DNA from: Paenibacillus_G sp049942825
GTDB lineage: Bacteria > Bacillota > Bacilli > Paenibacillales > NBRC-103111
Reading direction: 5' to 3'
DNA: 64,000 bases
Assembly (NCBI RefSeq): GCF_049942825.1
Contig: NZ_CP187970.1
Location: 744,001 to 808,000, forward strand
Shown one piece after another: positions 43,814 to 53,100 of this stretch. Both the position numbers and the translations under genes were made by a program. Position 1 is the first letter of the stretch. Each line of letters opens with the position of its first letter. The notes below the pieces were generated by a model, which ran no database searches, was not told where the DNA came from, and saw nothing but the letters and a program-made list of their open reading frames with translations.

Positions 43814-44292
43814 GTTACAAACACACCATATCCGTACTAGTGAACAACCAGCCCGGTGTGCTGCAGCGTGTGTCCGGCTTGTTCGGCCGCCGGGGCTTCA
43901 ATATCGAGAGCATCACGGTCGGGGAGTCCGAGGAGAAAGGGCTCTCCCGGATGGTCATCGTCACCACAGGGGACGATAAGACGCTCGAGCAGGTATCGAA
44001 GCAGCTCTACAAGCTCATCGATGTCATCAAGGTCGTCGACCTCAGCGCCAACCCGATGGTCGGCCGCGAGCTCGCTCTGATCAAGGTGAACGCCGAGCCG
44101 AGCGCCCGTCCGGAGATCCTCGGCGTGGTCGAGACGTTCCGCGCCGCGGTGGTCGACATCGGCCCAAGCTCGCTGATCGTGCAGGTGGTCGGCGACTCCG
44201 AGAAGATCGACGCGATGACCGAGCTGCTCAAGCCTTATGGCATCAAAGAATTGTCCCGCACCGGCGTTACCGCGATGATCCGGGGCAAATAA
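43810..44292 (+). CDS. ilvN: Acetolactate synthase small (regulatory) subunit
   Basis: A 160-residue ACT-domain subunit that activates IlvB and gives valine feedback control. MSYKHTISVLVNNQPGVLQRVSGLF is the N-terminal ACT domain (stated by position 1-70), followed by the second domain from about 80. The start at 43810 overlaps the ilvB stop as ATGA, implying coupled translation; a longer frame starting in ilvB is rejected. Confidence 0.97.
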   Translation: MSYKHTISVLVNNQPGVLQRVSGLFGRRGFNIESITVGESEEKGLSRMVIVTTGDDKTLEQVSKQLYKLIDVIKVVDLSANPMVGRELALIKVNAEPSARPEILGVVETFRAAVVDIGPSSLIVQVVGDSEKIDAMTELLKPYGIKELSRTGVTAMIRGK

Positions 44293-44365
44293 ATCGGTCC
44301 CGGCAAACGCCGGGCTGGATGAAATGATAGCGAAGCACCCAGCAGCACCCCAATCTATGATCGAT

Positions 44366-44454
44366 CCCGTGTGAGCGGGGGCCCAAGCGGATGGCCCGCA
44401 GGCGGCTCTGAAGCAAGAGGCCAGGGCAGTCCCTTTGGGCACCCGCTCACAGGG
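44366..44454 (+). other. Structured RNA between ilvN and ilvC
   Basis: CCCGTGTGAGCGGG (44366-44379) can pair with CCCGCTCACAGGG (44442-44454), enclosing an inner stem GCCCAA (44381-44386)/TTGGGC (44435-44440). The structure ends 6-10 nt before the ilvC ribosome binding site. In B. subtilis an mRNA processing site and protective stem-loop upstream of ilvC raises ilvC mRNA; this looks like the same device. Confidence 0.7.
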
Positions 44455-44482
44455 TTTAACTAAAAGGAGGAGCAATTATCCC

Positions 44483-45475
44483 ATGGCAGTTACTATGTAC
44501 TATGAAAAAGACGCAGACCTGAACGTTCTGAAGGGCAAAACCATTGCAATCATCGGTTACGGAAGCCAAGGCCACGCTCAAGCGCAAAACCTTCGTGACA
44601 GCGGCCTGAAAGTAGTCATCGGCCTTCGCCAGGGACGTTCTTTCGACCAGGCGAAAAACGACGGTTTCGACGTATACTCCGTTGCGGAAGCTACGAAGAT
44701 TGCCGACGTGGTTCAAATCCTGATGCCGGATGAAACGCAAGCGAGCGTATACCGCAACGAGATCGAGCCGAACCTGAAGCAGGGCGCAACGATCATGTTC
44801 TCCCACGGTTTCAACGTTCACTTCGGCCAAATCAAGCCGTCCCCGGACAAGGATGTACTCCTCGTCGCTCCGAAGTCCCCGGGCCACATGGTTCGCCGCG
44901 TATACGTGGAAGGCTTCGGCGTTCCTGGTCTGATCGCCATCCAGCAGAACGCAACAGGCCAAGCTCAAGCTATCGGTCTGGCGTATGCCAAAGGGATCGG
45001 CTGCACCCGTGCAGGCGTTATCGAAACCTCCTTCCGTGAAGAAACCGAAACCGACCTGTTCGGTGAGCAGGCCGTACTGTGCGGCGGCGCATCCGAGCTC
45101 GTCAAAGCCGGCTTCGAAACGCTCGTGGAAGCGGGCTACGCTCCGGAGATGGCTTACTTCGAGTGTCTGCATGAGCTCAAGCTGATCGTCGACCTGATGT
45201 ATGAAGGCGGTCTGGCTTCGATGAGAAGCTCGATCTCCAACACAGCCGAGTACGGTGACTATGTAACCGGTCCTCGCATCATCACAAGCGAAACCAAAGC
45301 CGAAATGAAGCGCGTTCTGTCCGACATCCAGCAGGGCAAGTTCGCCCGCGACTTCATCCTCGAGAACCAATCCGGCTTCGCCTTCATGACGGCAACCCGC
45401 CGCCTGGAGTCCGAGCACGGCATCGAGCAAGTAGGTTCCCAGCTGCGTGAGCTGATGCACTGGATCAAGAAGTAA
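44483..45475 (+). CDS. ilvC: Ketol-acid reductoisomerase
   Basis: NADPH-dependent isomeroreduction of acetolactate and acetohydroxybutyrate. 330 residues, class I short form. The start at 44483 has AAAAGGAGGAG upstream and gives MAVTMYYEKDADLNVLKGK, as in Bacillus IlvC. The Rossmann motif GYGSQGHAQAQNLRDSG is at residues 25-41, and the C-terminal all-helical KARI domain holds the metal-binding E and D in the LFGEQAVLCGG segment. Third gene of the operon, 190 nt after ilvN and downstream of a large RNA hairpin. Confidence 0.98.
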   Translation: MAVTMYYEKDADLNVLKGKTIAIIGYGSQGHAQAQNLRDSGLKVVIGLRQGRSFDQAKNDGFDVYSVAEATKIADVVQILMPDETQASVYRNEIEPNLKQGATIMFSHGFNVHFGQIKPSPDKDVLLVAPKSPGHMVRRVYVEGFGVPGLIAIQQNATGQAQAIGLAYAKGIGCTRAGVIETSFREETETDLFGEQAVLCGGASELVKAGFETLVEAGYAPEMAYFECLHELKLIVDLMYEGGLASMRSSISNTAEYGDYVTGPRIITSETKAEMKRVLSDIQQGKFARDFILENQSGFAFMTATRRLESEHGIEQVGSQLRELMHWIKK

Positions 45476-45651
45476 TCAGACGATAGCAGATTCCCCTTTA
45501 GGGGATCCAGAAGAAGGTCGGCTTTGGAGCGGGCAGGAAGCGAACGGGCAGCCGGGGCGCTTCCCTCGCCGGGGCCGTACCTTTTTCTGCTTAGTGGAAG
45601 GCGAGTCCATACAGCAGGAATCAAACCAATATAAAGCGCAGGTGAAACCTT

Positions 45652-47199
45652 ATGAGGAAAATTTATATTTTTGACACGACGCTGCGTGACGGAGAGCAGT
45701 CTCCCGGCGTGAACCTGAACATGCAGGAGAAGGTGGAGATCGCGCTGCAGCTAGAGAAGCTCGGCGTGGACCGGATCGAAGCCGGCTTCCCGGCAGCTTC
45801 CCCAGGCGACCTGGCCGGCGTGAACGCTGTAGCGCGGGCGGTCAAGAATGCGACGATCGTCGGACTCTCCCGCTCCCGTACCCAGGATATCGATGCCGTA
45901 CGGGAGGCGCTCAAGGATGCGCAGGATCCATGCATCCACCTGTTCCTGGCCTCTTCACCGATTCACCGCAAGCACAAGCTGCGGATGGAGAAGCACCAGG
46001 TGCTGGAAGCGGCGGAAGCGGCGATCCGTTATGCGAAGCAGTACTTCAGCAAAGTGGAGTTCTCGCCGGAGGATGCGGGCCGGACGGAGCTGGACTTCCT
46101 GTGCGAAGTCACGGAGATGGCCATCCGCGCCGGAGCTACGGTCGTCAATATTCCGGATACGGTCGGTTACCTGACGCCTTACGAATACGGCAACATCTTC
46201 AAGACCCTCAAGGAAAACGTGAACGGCATTGAAAAAATCCAGCTCAGCGCCCACTGTCACGATGACCTGGGGATGGCTACAGCCAATGCCTTGGCGGCTA
46301 TTCTTAACGGGGCCGATCAGATCGAGGGCACGATCAACGGGATCGGCGAGCGCGCCGGCAATACGGCGATCGAGGAAGTGGCCCTGGCGCTCGAGACGCG
46401 GCAGGACTTCTTCCAGGCGAAGACCGGCCTGACCCTCTCGGAGATCGCCCGCACGAGCCGTCTGGTCAGCAAGCTGACCGGCATGCCGGTGCCCGGCAAC
46501 AAGGCGATCGTCGGCGCCAACGCCTTCGCTCACGAGTCGGGCATTCACCAGGACGGCATGCTGAAGGAGAAGACGACGTACGAGATCATGTCGCCGGAGA
46601 CCATCGGCCTCAAGGAAAGCAAGCTGACGCTTGGCAAGCTATCCGGCCGTCACGCATTTCGCGAGAAGCTCGTCGATCTCGGGTATGATCTCGGTGACGA
46701 GCAGCTCAACACGGCGTTCGGCAAGTTCAAGGCACTGGCCGACAAGAAGAAGAATGTCACGGACGAGGACATTCTCGCCTTGATCGAAGAGAAGCTGATC
46801 GAGACGCCGGAGGTTTATGTGCTGGAGACGATCCAAGTGTCCTACGGCAACCAGTCGACGCCTACGGCGACGGTTCGGCTAAAGCTGCAGGACGGCAGCT
46901 ATCTGGATGAAGCGGCCGTCGGCAACGGCTCTGTCGATGCGATCTATAAGGCGATCGACAAGGCGACTGGGGAAGAGGTGGAGCTGGGCGACTACTCCAT
47001 CCAGTCGGTTACTCAGGGCAAGGACGCGCTTGGTGAAGTCCATGTCGTGCTCAGCCAGGGGGACTATTCCGTCCAGGGCCGGGGCGTCAGCACGGACATC
47101 CTGGAAGCCAGTGCCCGCGCGTATGTCGATGCACTGAACCGTTTGATCGAGAAGCGCAAGTCACCGGCACGCGGCCGCGACAACGTTACCCTGATTTAA
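45652..47199 (+). CDS. leuA: 2-isopropylmalate synthase
   Basis: Condenses 2-ketoisovalerate with acetyl-CoA, the first step specific to leucine. 515 residues: a TIM-barrel catalytic domain with FDTTLRDGEQSPGVN at about residues 7-21 and the metal-binding HCHDDLGMATAN, and a C-terminal leucine-feedback domain from about 390. Two small hairpins (45493-45504 and 45536-45564) lie in the 176-nt ilvC-leuA gap but no promoter or strong terminator, so leuA is probably co-transcribed. leuB is 9 kb away and leuC/leuD are absent. Confidence 0.96.
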   Translation: MRKIYIFDTTLRDGEQSPGVNLNMQEKVEIALQLEKLGVDRIEAGFPAASPGDLAGVNAVARAVKNATIVGLSRSRTQDIDAVREALKDAQDPCIHLFLASSPIHRKHKLRMEKHQVLEAAEAAIRYAKQYFSKVEFSPEDAGRTELDFLCEVTEMAIRAGATVVNIPDTVGYLTPYEYGNIFKTLKENVNGIEKIQLSAHCHDDLGMATANALAAILNGADQIEGTINGIGERAGNTAIEEVALALETRQDFFQAKTGLTLSEIARTSRLVSKLTGMPVPGNKAIVGANAFAHESGIHQDGMLKEKTTYEIMSPETIGLKESKLTLGKLSGRHAFREKLVDLGYDLGDEQLNTAFGKFKALADKKKNVTDEDILALIEEKLIETPEVYVLETIQVSYGNQSTPTATVRLKLQDGSYLDEAAVGNGSVDAIYKAIDKATGEEVELGDYSIQSVTQGKDALGEVHVVLSQGDYSVQGRGVSTDILEASARAYVDALNRLIEKRKSPARGRDNVTLI

Positions 47200-47233
47200 C
47201 TTTATAACATCCTGTGAGGATGCCCATTGCGGC

Positions 47234-47289
47234 GCCCTCCGGGTTCCCTGACGGCTTTGGCCGAGAAGGGACCCGGAGGGCTTTTTTTT
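47234..47289 (+). terminator. Terminator of the ilvBNC-leuA operon
   Basis: GCCCTCCGGGT (47234-47244) pairs with ACCCGGAGGGC (47271-47281), followed by eight T. Confidence 0.95.
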
Positions 47290-47313
47290 GTTGGGGGTCA
47301 AGCGCCCGGCCCC

Positions 47314-47964
47314 TCAGAACAACTGCCCGAACAGCCGGGAATCCATCAGATTCGTATCCACGGGGCAGCCCTGCACATCCCGGCTGTACTGCCAAGCCCA
47401 CACATTCGCACTGCACTGCGGTTTCTTCGGCGCATAGATCGGCGGTGCCTCAGGGCCGGTTGCCGGGCGCTGAGGCTCGGCACTCCAGAGGGCTGTCTCG
47501 GATGTGACCCGGTAGTCGCGGCGGACCGCTTCGCAGAAGGCCGCCGAGAAGCCTCCCCGCATGGGGTCGTGGTAGATGCCGGATTTGTAGCCGGTGGTGC
47601 GGATCGTATTCACCCAGCCAAGAATCCATAAGGCATCTACTGCAAAGAACCGTTCCACATTCATAAAAAGGAACGTGCCTCGCGGAATTCCAAGCCGCCG
47701 GGCATGCTGTGCCGCCAGCTGCGCGGTTTTTTTGCCGTTGTCGTAGCCCGTGGCTTCGCGAAACTCATTATAGATCGGAAGAATCCGAATGTTCTGCCGG
47801 TGCAGCAGCGAAATCTCTTGCTTGCTCAGTCCGGTAGCGACGCCTTGGATGGTCGTCAGATATCTCCCCCAGAACCGCGGCTTCCCGAACTGCTCCGTCA
47901 CACAGCGCAGCAGCTTCTCATCTACCGGTGAAGCTGAATCCACTCCCCATACGTAGGTTGCCAT
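47314..47964 (-). CDS. DUF1906 glycoside-hydrolase-like protein
   Basis: A 216-residue protein of the DUF1906 group, whose TIM-barrel fold resembles GH25 lysozymes. TYVWGVDSASPV at the N-terminus, FWGRYLT, LPIYNEF and the final VWAWQYS...VDTNLMD are the family blocks. Acidic residues suitable for catalysis exist (Asp9, Glu67, Asp202) but the chemistry is unproven. No signal peptide is seen, so it may act in the cytosol, in the spore or via non-classical export. GGAGGAG precedes the ATG. Single gene, convergent with leuA. Confidence 0.82.
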   Translation of the reverse strand: MATYVWGVDSASPVDEKLLRCVTEQFGKPRFWGRYLTTIQGVATGLSKQEISLLHRQNIRILPIYNEFREATGYDNGKKTAQLAAQHARRLGIPRGTFLFMNVERFFAVDALWILGWVNTIRTTGYKSGIYHDPMRGGFSAAFCEAVRRDYRVTSETALWSAEPQRPATGPEAPPIYAPKKPQCSANVWAWQYSRDVQGCPVDTNLMDSRLFGQLF

Positions 47965-48252
47965 TAGTCCACTCCTCCATTAGGCAGGCTATCACAGCAT
48001 ATTCAGCTGTTGTCATGGCAGTCTCTAGGCAAGCGTCCAAATTCTATTCATAGGTCACAGAGATATAGGCCTATAGACTCATGCATTAGAACTGGAATCG
48101 GATGGTTATTGTCGAGAAACATAGTCCTGCTATAACGTTTGGGAGACCTATGAACGATATATATACAGGAAGCATGACAGAGGGCTTGAGTGAGGCTGGC
48201 GGAGCCTCCCGGTTCTTCAATAAGTCAAATTAATCCTTGGAGGATGAAGTAC
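47965..48252. other. Divergent intergenic region before the chemoreceptor gene
   Basis: 288 nt without a gene. A perfect 12-bp palindrome TATAGGCCTATA lies at 48064-48075. I could not find a sigma-D promoter, which many chemoreceptor genes have. Confidence 0.4.
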
Positions 48253-50004
48253 ATGCAAAGAAGGCGAATGTCGTTTTTTGCCAAGAACTTCTTATTTACT
48301 TCGATCAATATTGCATTGGTCGCCGTTATTCTCATCGCATCAAGCTATTTCATTCAAAGAAACGTCCTAGTCAGCCAGCTTCACAACGAGATCGAAGTAG
48401 TTACGGGAAGCTGGAATAAGCAGCTGGTTCCTACGGATGTGGAAGCTGCAGTAAAGGAGAAGAGCTACGAAGGCCCGGTTCAAGCTAAGATTCGCGCCAC
48501 GCTGGATCAGGTAAGCAAGTTCAATCCGAATATTGCCCAAGCGTATATCTTCGGAACCGAACTGCAGGATGGCAACAAAACATCGGTTATCGCTATGCCA
48601 AGCCATGTCATGGAAGTGTTCAAGAAAGATAACCTGTTGGTTGGCACCATGTACGAGCAGCCGGCTGAGATTGCGAACACGGTGAAAAAGATGCTGAATT
48701 CGGGCAAGCCGGAGTTATCCGATTTTTATAAGGACGATTACGGCACATGGGTCACGATCGTGTACCCGATGAAAGACAGCAGCGGCAAGATCTTTGCTTA
48801 TTTCGGAGTAGATACGGATGCAAGTATGGTAGAGAAGGGCATGAACTCCCTGATTGTGAACAGCCTTCTGATTCTGGCGGTTTTCATGATCATTACGCTG
48901 ATCGCCCAGTATCTCATCGCCCGCAAGACCTTGTCTCCGATCAAAGATCTGATCCATGGAATTGACCAAGTCAGTGCAGGTCATCTCGACGTAGAGATCA
49001 AAACCGGCGCCGATGATCTTGGAGTCATCAACGAAAAGTTCAACCTTATGGTCAAAAAGATGAACGACACGATGCTGAAGGTGCAGGAGACTTCGTTCCA
49101 GGTAGCCGACTCCGCAAAGGCGCTCTACTCGAACTCCGACCGCAGCAGCAAAAGCGCGGAAAGCATTGGCGGCAACATCAAGGAAATTGCCGGAAGCATC
49201 AAGGTTCAGGAGCAGTCCAGTATGGAGACGTCCCGTTCGATCACAGAGATGGCGGCTGTCATTCAGATGATCGCTACGAATTCGGCGGATGTGTCTGACG
49301 AGGCTTATGCGGTAGAGAAGAAGTCAATTCAAGGGGACGAAGTTGTTCAGACGATGGCGGACCAGATGGTGCTTATCACCGAGACGGTCAAGAGTACATC
49401 CGATGCAGTGAATTCACTGGAGAAGCGTTCGCAGGAGATTGGCAGTATCCTCGAGATGATTACCGGTATTGCGAATCAGACGAACCTGCTCGCGCTGAAC
49501 GCCGCGATTGAAGCGGCCCGTGTAGGCGAGCACGGCAAAGGGTTTGCCGTGGTAGCCGGTGAGGTGCGTAAGCTTGCCGAGCAGTCGCAAACTTCGGCCA
49601 ACCAGATTTCGGTGCTCATCAAAGAAATCCAGAATGAAATCCGCAGTGCGGCAGTGGCCATGGATCAAGGTACTCAAGTAGTGGAGAAAGGGATGCAGGT
49701 TGCGGAAGCGACCGGTCAGCTGTTCACCGAGATCCGCAACGCAACCAAACGTGTTTCCTCTCAGATTCAGGAGGTTTCGGCGGCTGCCCAGGAGATTTCG
49801 GCAGGTACCGACCAAATTTCGGCTACAGCCGGTGAACTGACGTCTTCGGTCAGCAAAACGGCAGCGAATGCGGGCCAAATCGCGCAGTCGGTTGACGACC
49901 AGAAGAAATACATGGAGTCGATCGTGGAAGCTTCGAACACGCTCTCGGGCATGTCCGAAGAGCTGAAAGAACTGCTCGAGCAGTTCCATGTGAAGAAGAA
50001 TTAA
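48253..50004 (+). CDS. Methyl-accepting chemotaxis protein
   Basis: A 583-residue chemoreceptor. The start is placed at 48253, 9 nt after GGAGG; an ATG at 48244 sits too close. TM1 is about residues 13-34, then an extracellular single-Cache-type sensor (about 35-198), TM2 199-222, HAMP 222-275 and a long cytoplasmic coiled-coil with the highly conserved hairpin tip at about 403-445 that contacts CheA and CheW. The sensed ligand is unknown. Monocistronic, with a terminator before the NRPS gene. Confidence 0.94.
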   Translation: MQRRRMSFFAKNFLFTSINIALVAVILIASSYFIQRNVLVSQLHNEIEVVTGSWNKQLVPTDVEAAVKEKSYEGPVQAKIRATLDQVSKFNPNIAQAYIFGTELQDGNKTSVIAMPSHVMEVFKKDNLLVGTMYEQPAEIANTVKKMLNSGKPELSDFYKDDYGTWVTIVYPMKDSSGKIFAYFGVDTDASMVEKGMNSLIVNSLLILAVFMIITLIAQYLIARKTLSPIKDLIHGIDQVSAGHLDVEIKTGADDLGVINEKFNLMVKKMNDTMLKVQETSFQVADSAKALYSNSDRSSKSAESIGGNIKEIAGSIKVQEQSSMETSRSITEMAAVIQMIATNSADVSDEAYAVEKKSIQGDEVVQTMADQMVLITETVKSTSDAVNSLEKRSQEIGSILEMITGIANQTNLLALNAAIEAARVGEHGKGFAVVAGEVRKLAEQSQTSANQISVLIKEIQNEIRSAAVAMDQGTQVVEKGMQVAEATGQLFTEIRNATKRVSSQIQEVSAAAQEISAGTDQISATAGELTSSVSKTAANAGQIAQSVDDQKKYMESIVEASNTLSGMSEELKELLEQFHVKKN

Positions 50005-50025
50005 TAAACGTATCGGTCAACAAGA

Positions 50026-50055
50026 GCCCCTCCTCCGTTTGGGGGAGGGTTTTTA
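50026..50055 (+). terminator. Terminator after the chemoreceptor gene
   Basis: A CCCCTCC...GGGGAGGG stem around 50027-50050 followed by TTTTT. Confidence 0.75.
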
Positions 50056-50140
50056 TCCACCGAAAAAAGAGACATCTATATTACGGTATCCATCTAATCT
50101 CAAGGTTACCCATAGAACTTACTCAAGGGAGACAAGCATC

Positions 50141-53100
50141 ATGATACCCACACCCAATTCAAAGCTGCCCGAAGCAGCGGAACGGGCTCTGCTGCCTTTT
50201 CCTACCGATTATTCCCGGCGCACCCGCACCTTCAATTATGGAAGCTTGCATATGGAACTTCCCGGCAGACTGAACGAGCGATTCTTCGCGGAAAGCCCGA
50301 CCATTCTATTCTACAAGTCGCTTACTGCCTTTGCAGCCTGGTTGTACCGTCTGTCCGGTGAGAAGGATCTGACAATCGGAGTCGATCCCGGAACGGGGGA
50401 GACGGCAGAGCTTGCGCTGGAATTGACCCCAGGTCAACATTTCACTTCTCTGGAGCAGGCGGTACGGGGCCATCTTCCTCAAGCGAAGAAGGATGAAGCG
50501 GCTGCTTTCGATACCTTATTTCATTGGAATGGAGCGGAGGGGGAGTTCTCCTCGCATACGCTTCGATTCGGGATCATTAGGCGGGAAGACCGCACCCTGC
50601 TTCTGGCCGAATTCGATGCCTCGCTCCTTAAGGAAACGACAATCCGGAGGTATGCGGGCTATTACTTGACGCTGCTGGAGGCAGCTATGGATACGCCTGA
50701 AGCTCCGTTCGGCGCGGTTCCCATACTTACGGCAGAAGATGCCGAGCTCTACCGGCGGCTGAATGATACAGCGGCCGCTTATCCGAAGGAGATGACGATT
50801 CAGGGAATGGTCGAGCGCGCTGCAGCCCGGTTCGGCAGCCGTCCGGCTCTCTCCTCGAGGGATGGCCGCTATACTTACGAGGAACTGAACACCCGCGCGA
50901 ATCAGGTCGCCCATCTGCTGCTCGCCAAGGGGCTGCAGAAAGGGGACTGCGTAGCGATCTATATGGAGCGCAGCCTGGAGACGGTCGTATCGCTGCTCGG
51001 TATTCTGAAGGCGGGCGGCGCCTATGTGCCTGTGGACCCGGAGCATCCGGAAGAGCGGTGCCGCTATATTCTGGAGGATACGGCGGCTCCCCTGATGCTG
51101 ACGAAGACCGGACTGCTGGCCAAAGCCGAGGCGCTTGCCGCTGTGAACGGCAGCATCCGGGGGGTTGTGGCAGTGGACACGGAAGAGGTGGGACGCTTCG
51201 CCGGGACCAATCCGGCTGCCGGCACACAGCCTGACGATCTAGCCTATATTATTTATACGTCAGGATCCACGGGCAAGCCCAAAGGAGCGCTGATCACACA
51301 CCGCGGCGTAGTCAATCTGGGAACGGCCATCCTCCGCGAATACGGGATTACCGAAGAGGATGTGCTCACGCAGTACGCGACTTACAGCTTCGACGCTTCC
51401 GTATGGGATACGATCGGCGCTCTCTTTTCGGGGGCGGAGCTCTATCTTCTCTCTCCGGAGGAGCGGATTTCGGCCGAGGCCTTTGCCGAGGCGGTGGAGC
51501 GGACCGGTACCACCATGGTCGCCATACTCCCTACGGTATTCTTCAATCAGCTGGCTGCCCATCTGTCCGAGGAAGGGTTCCGGAAGCTGTCCAGGGTGCG
51601 GACGATCATGGTTGGCGGTGAAGCCTTGTATGGCGAACAGGTCCGCGCATTCCAGCACAAATTCGGCACGGGGATCGATGTCGTGAACCTGTACGGGCCG
51701 ACAGAAACTACGGTGGTGGCCACTTCTTACACCGTGAAAGGCTGGATTAGCGAGAGCATGGCGAACGTGCCGATCGGCCGGCCGCTGCCGAATTACCGGA
51801 TCTTTCTGGTGAATGAGGAAGAGCAGCTCTGTCCTGTGGGAGTACCCGGAGAAATGTATATCGCTTCGGTCGGCCTGGCCCAAGGCTATCTCAACCAGCC
51901 GGAGAAGACGGCGGAGGCCTTCCGCAGCAGCACTGTGGCCGGCGGAGAGCGGGTCTACCGCACCGGCGACATCGCCAAGCTGCTGGCGGACGGCTCGATC
52001 GAATATGTGTCCCGGCGCGACAGCCAGATCAAGATCCGCGGTCAGCGGATTGAGATCGGGGAGATTGAGGACAGCTTCGCGCAGATTCCGAATGTGAAGG
52101 ATGCTGTTGTGGTGCCGAAGAAGGACAGCGACGGACAGAACATGCTTGTCGGGTATTTCACCTCGAAGGATGGGGCTCCGATCACTTCTGCGGAAGTCAA
52201 AGGCTTCCTGGCGAAGAAGCTGCCGGGCAGCTATGTGCCGAAGGTGGTATGCCAGTTGGAGGCCATGCCGCTGTCTCCGACAGGCAAGATCGACCGCAAA
52301 AAGCTGGTGACTTTCGAACATGCGGAGGCGGGGGAAGCCTGGGAAGTATCGGCGGCACCGGTGACCCCGATGCAGAAGCTGGCAGCGGGCGCCTGGCAGG
52401 AGACACTGCATCAAGAGCATGTCGGCCTGCATGACTCGTTCTTTGAGATCGGCGGTGACTCGCTCATGGTTATCCAGGTGCTCGTGCTCTTGAAGCCGCA
52501 CGTGCCGAACCTCACCATAGGCGACCTGTTCCAATACAAGACGCTGGAAGAGCTTGCGGCGCGGATGGAAGTGCTGTCCGGCGTCTCTGCTGCTGAAGAG
52601 CAGACGTCAAAGGTGTGGGAAGTCACGGATCTTGGCGAGCATCCGGCCGCGGCTGCCGTTCCCGCCGATTGGAAGGGAAGCGGTGAGCCGTCGCACATTC
52701 TGCTTACCGGCGGCACCGGGTATCTCGGCTCCCACCTGCTGCATGATCTGCTGCAGAACAGCAGCGCGAAGATCTACGCCCTGGTGCGCAGGCCTTCCGC
52801 CGGAAGCGCCCGCGAGAAGCTCGAGCAGCTCATGAGCTGGTACTTCGGCGGCAGCGTGGTGCAGGCGATGATGGGCCGTGTGGCCGTCATCGAAGGCGAC
52901 CTGGAGCAGCCGGGTCTCGGCTTGTCGGCAGAGGACCGGCGGATGCTGGAGGAGCACGTCGATGCGATTATTCACGCCGCGGCTGATGTGCGCCACTTCG
53001 GGGACAGCGCCCAGTTCGAGAAGACCAACGTTCTCGGAACGAAGTCACTGCTCCAGCTGGCTGAGTCGAAGAGCGGTGTACGGTTCCATCACGTATCTAC

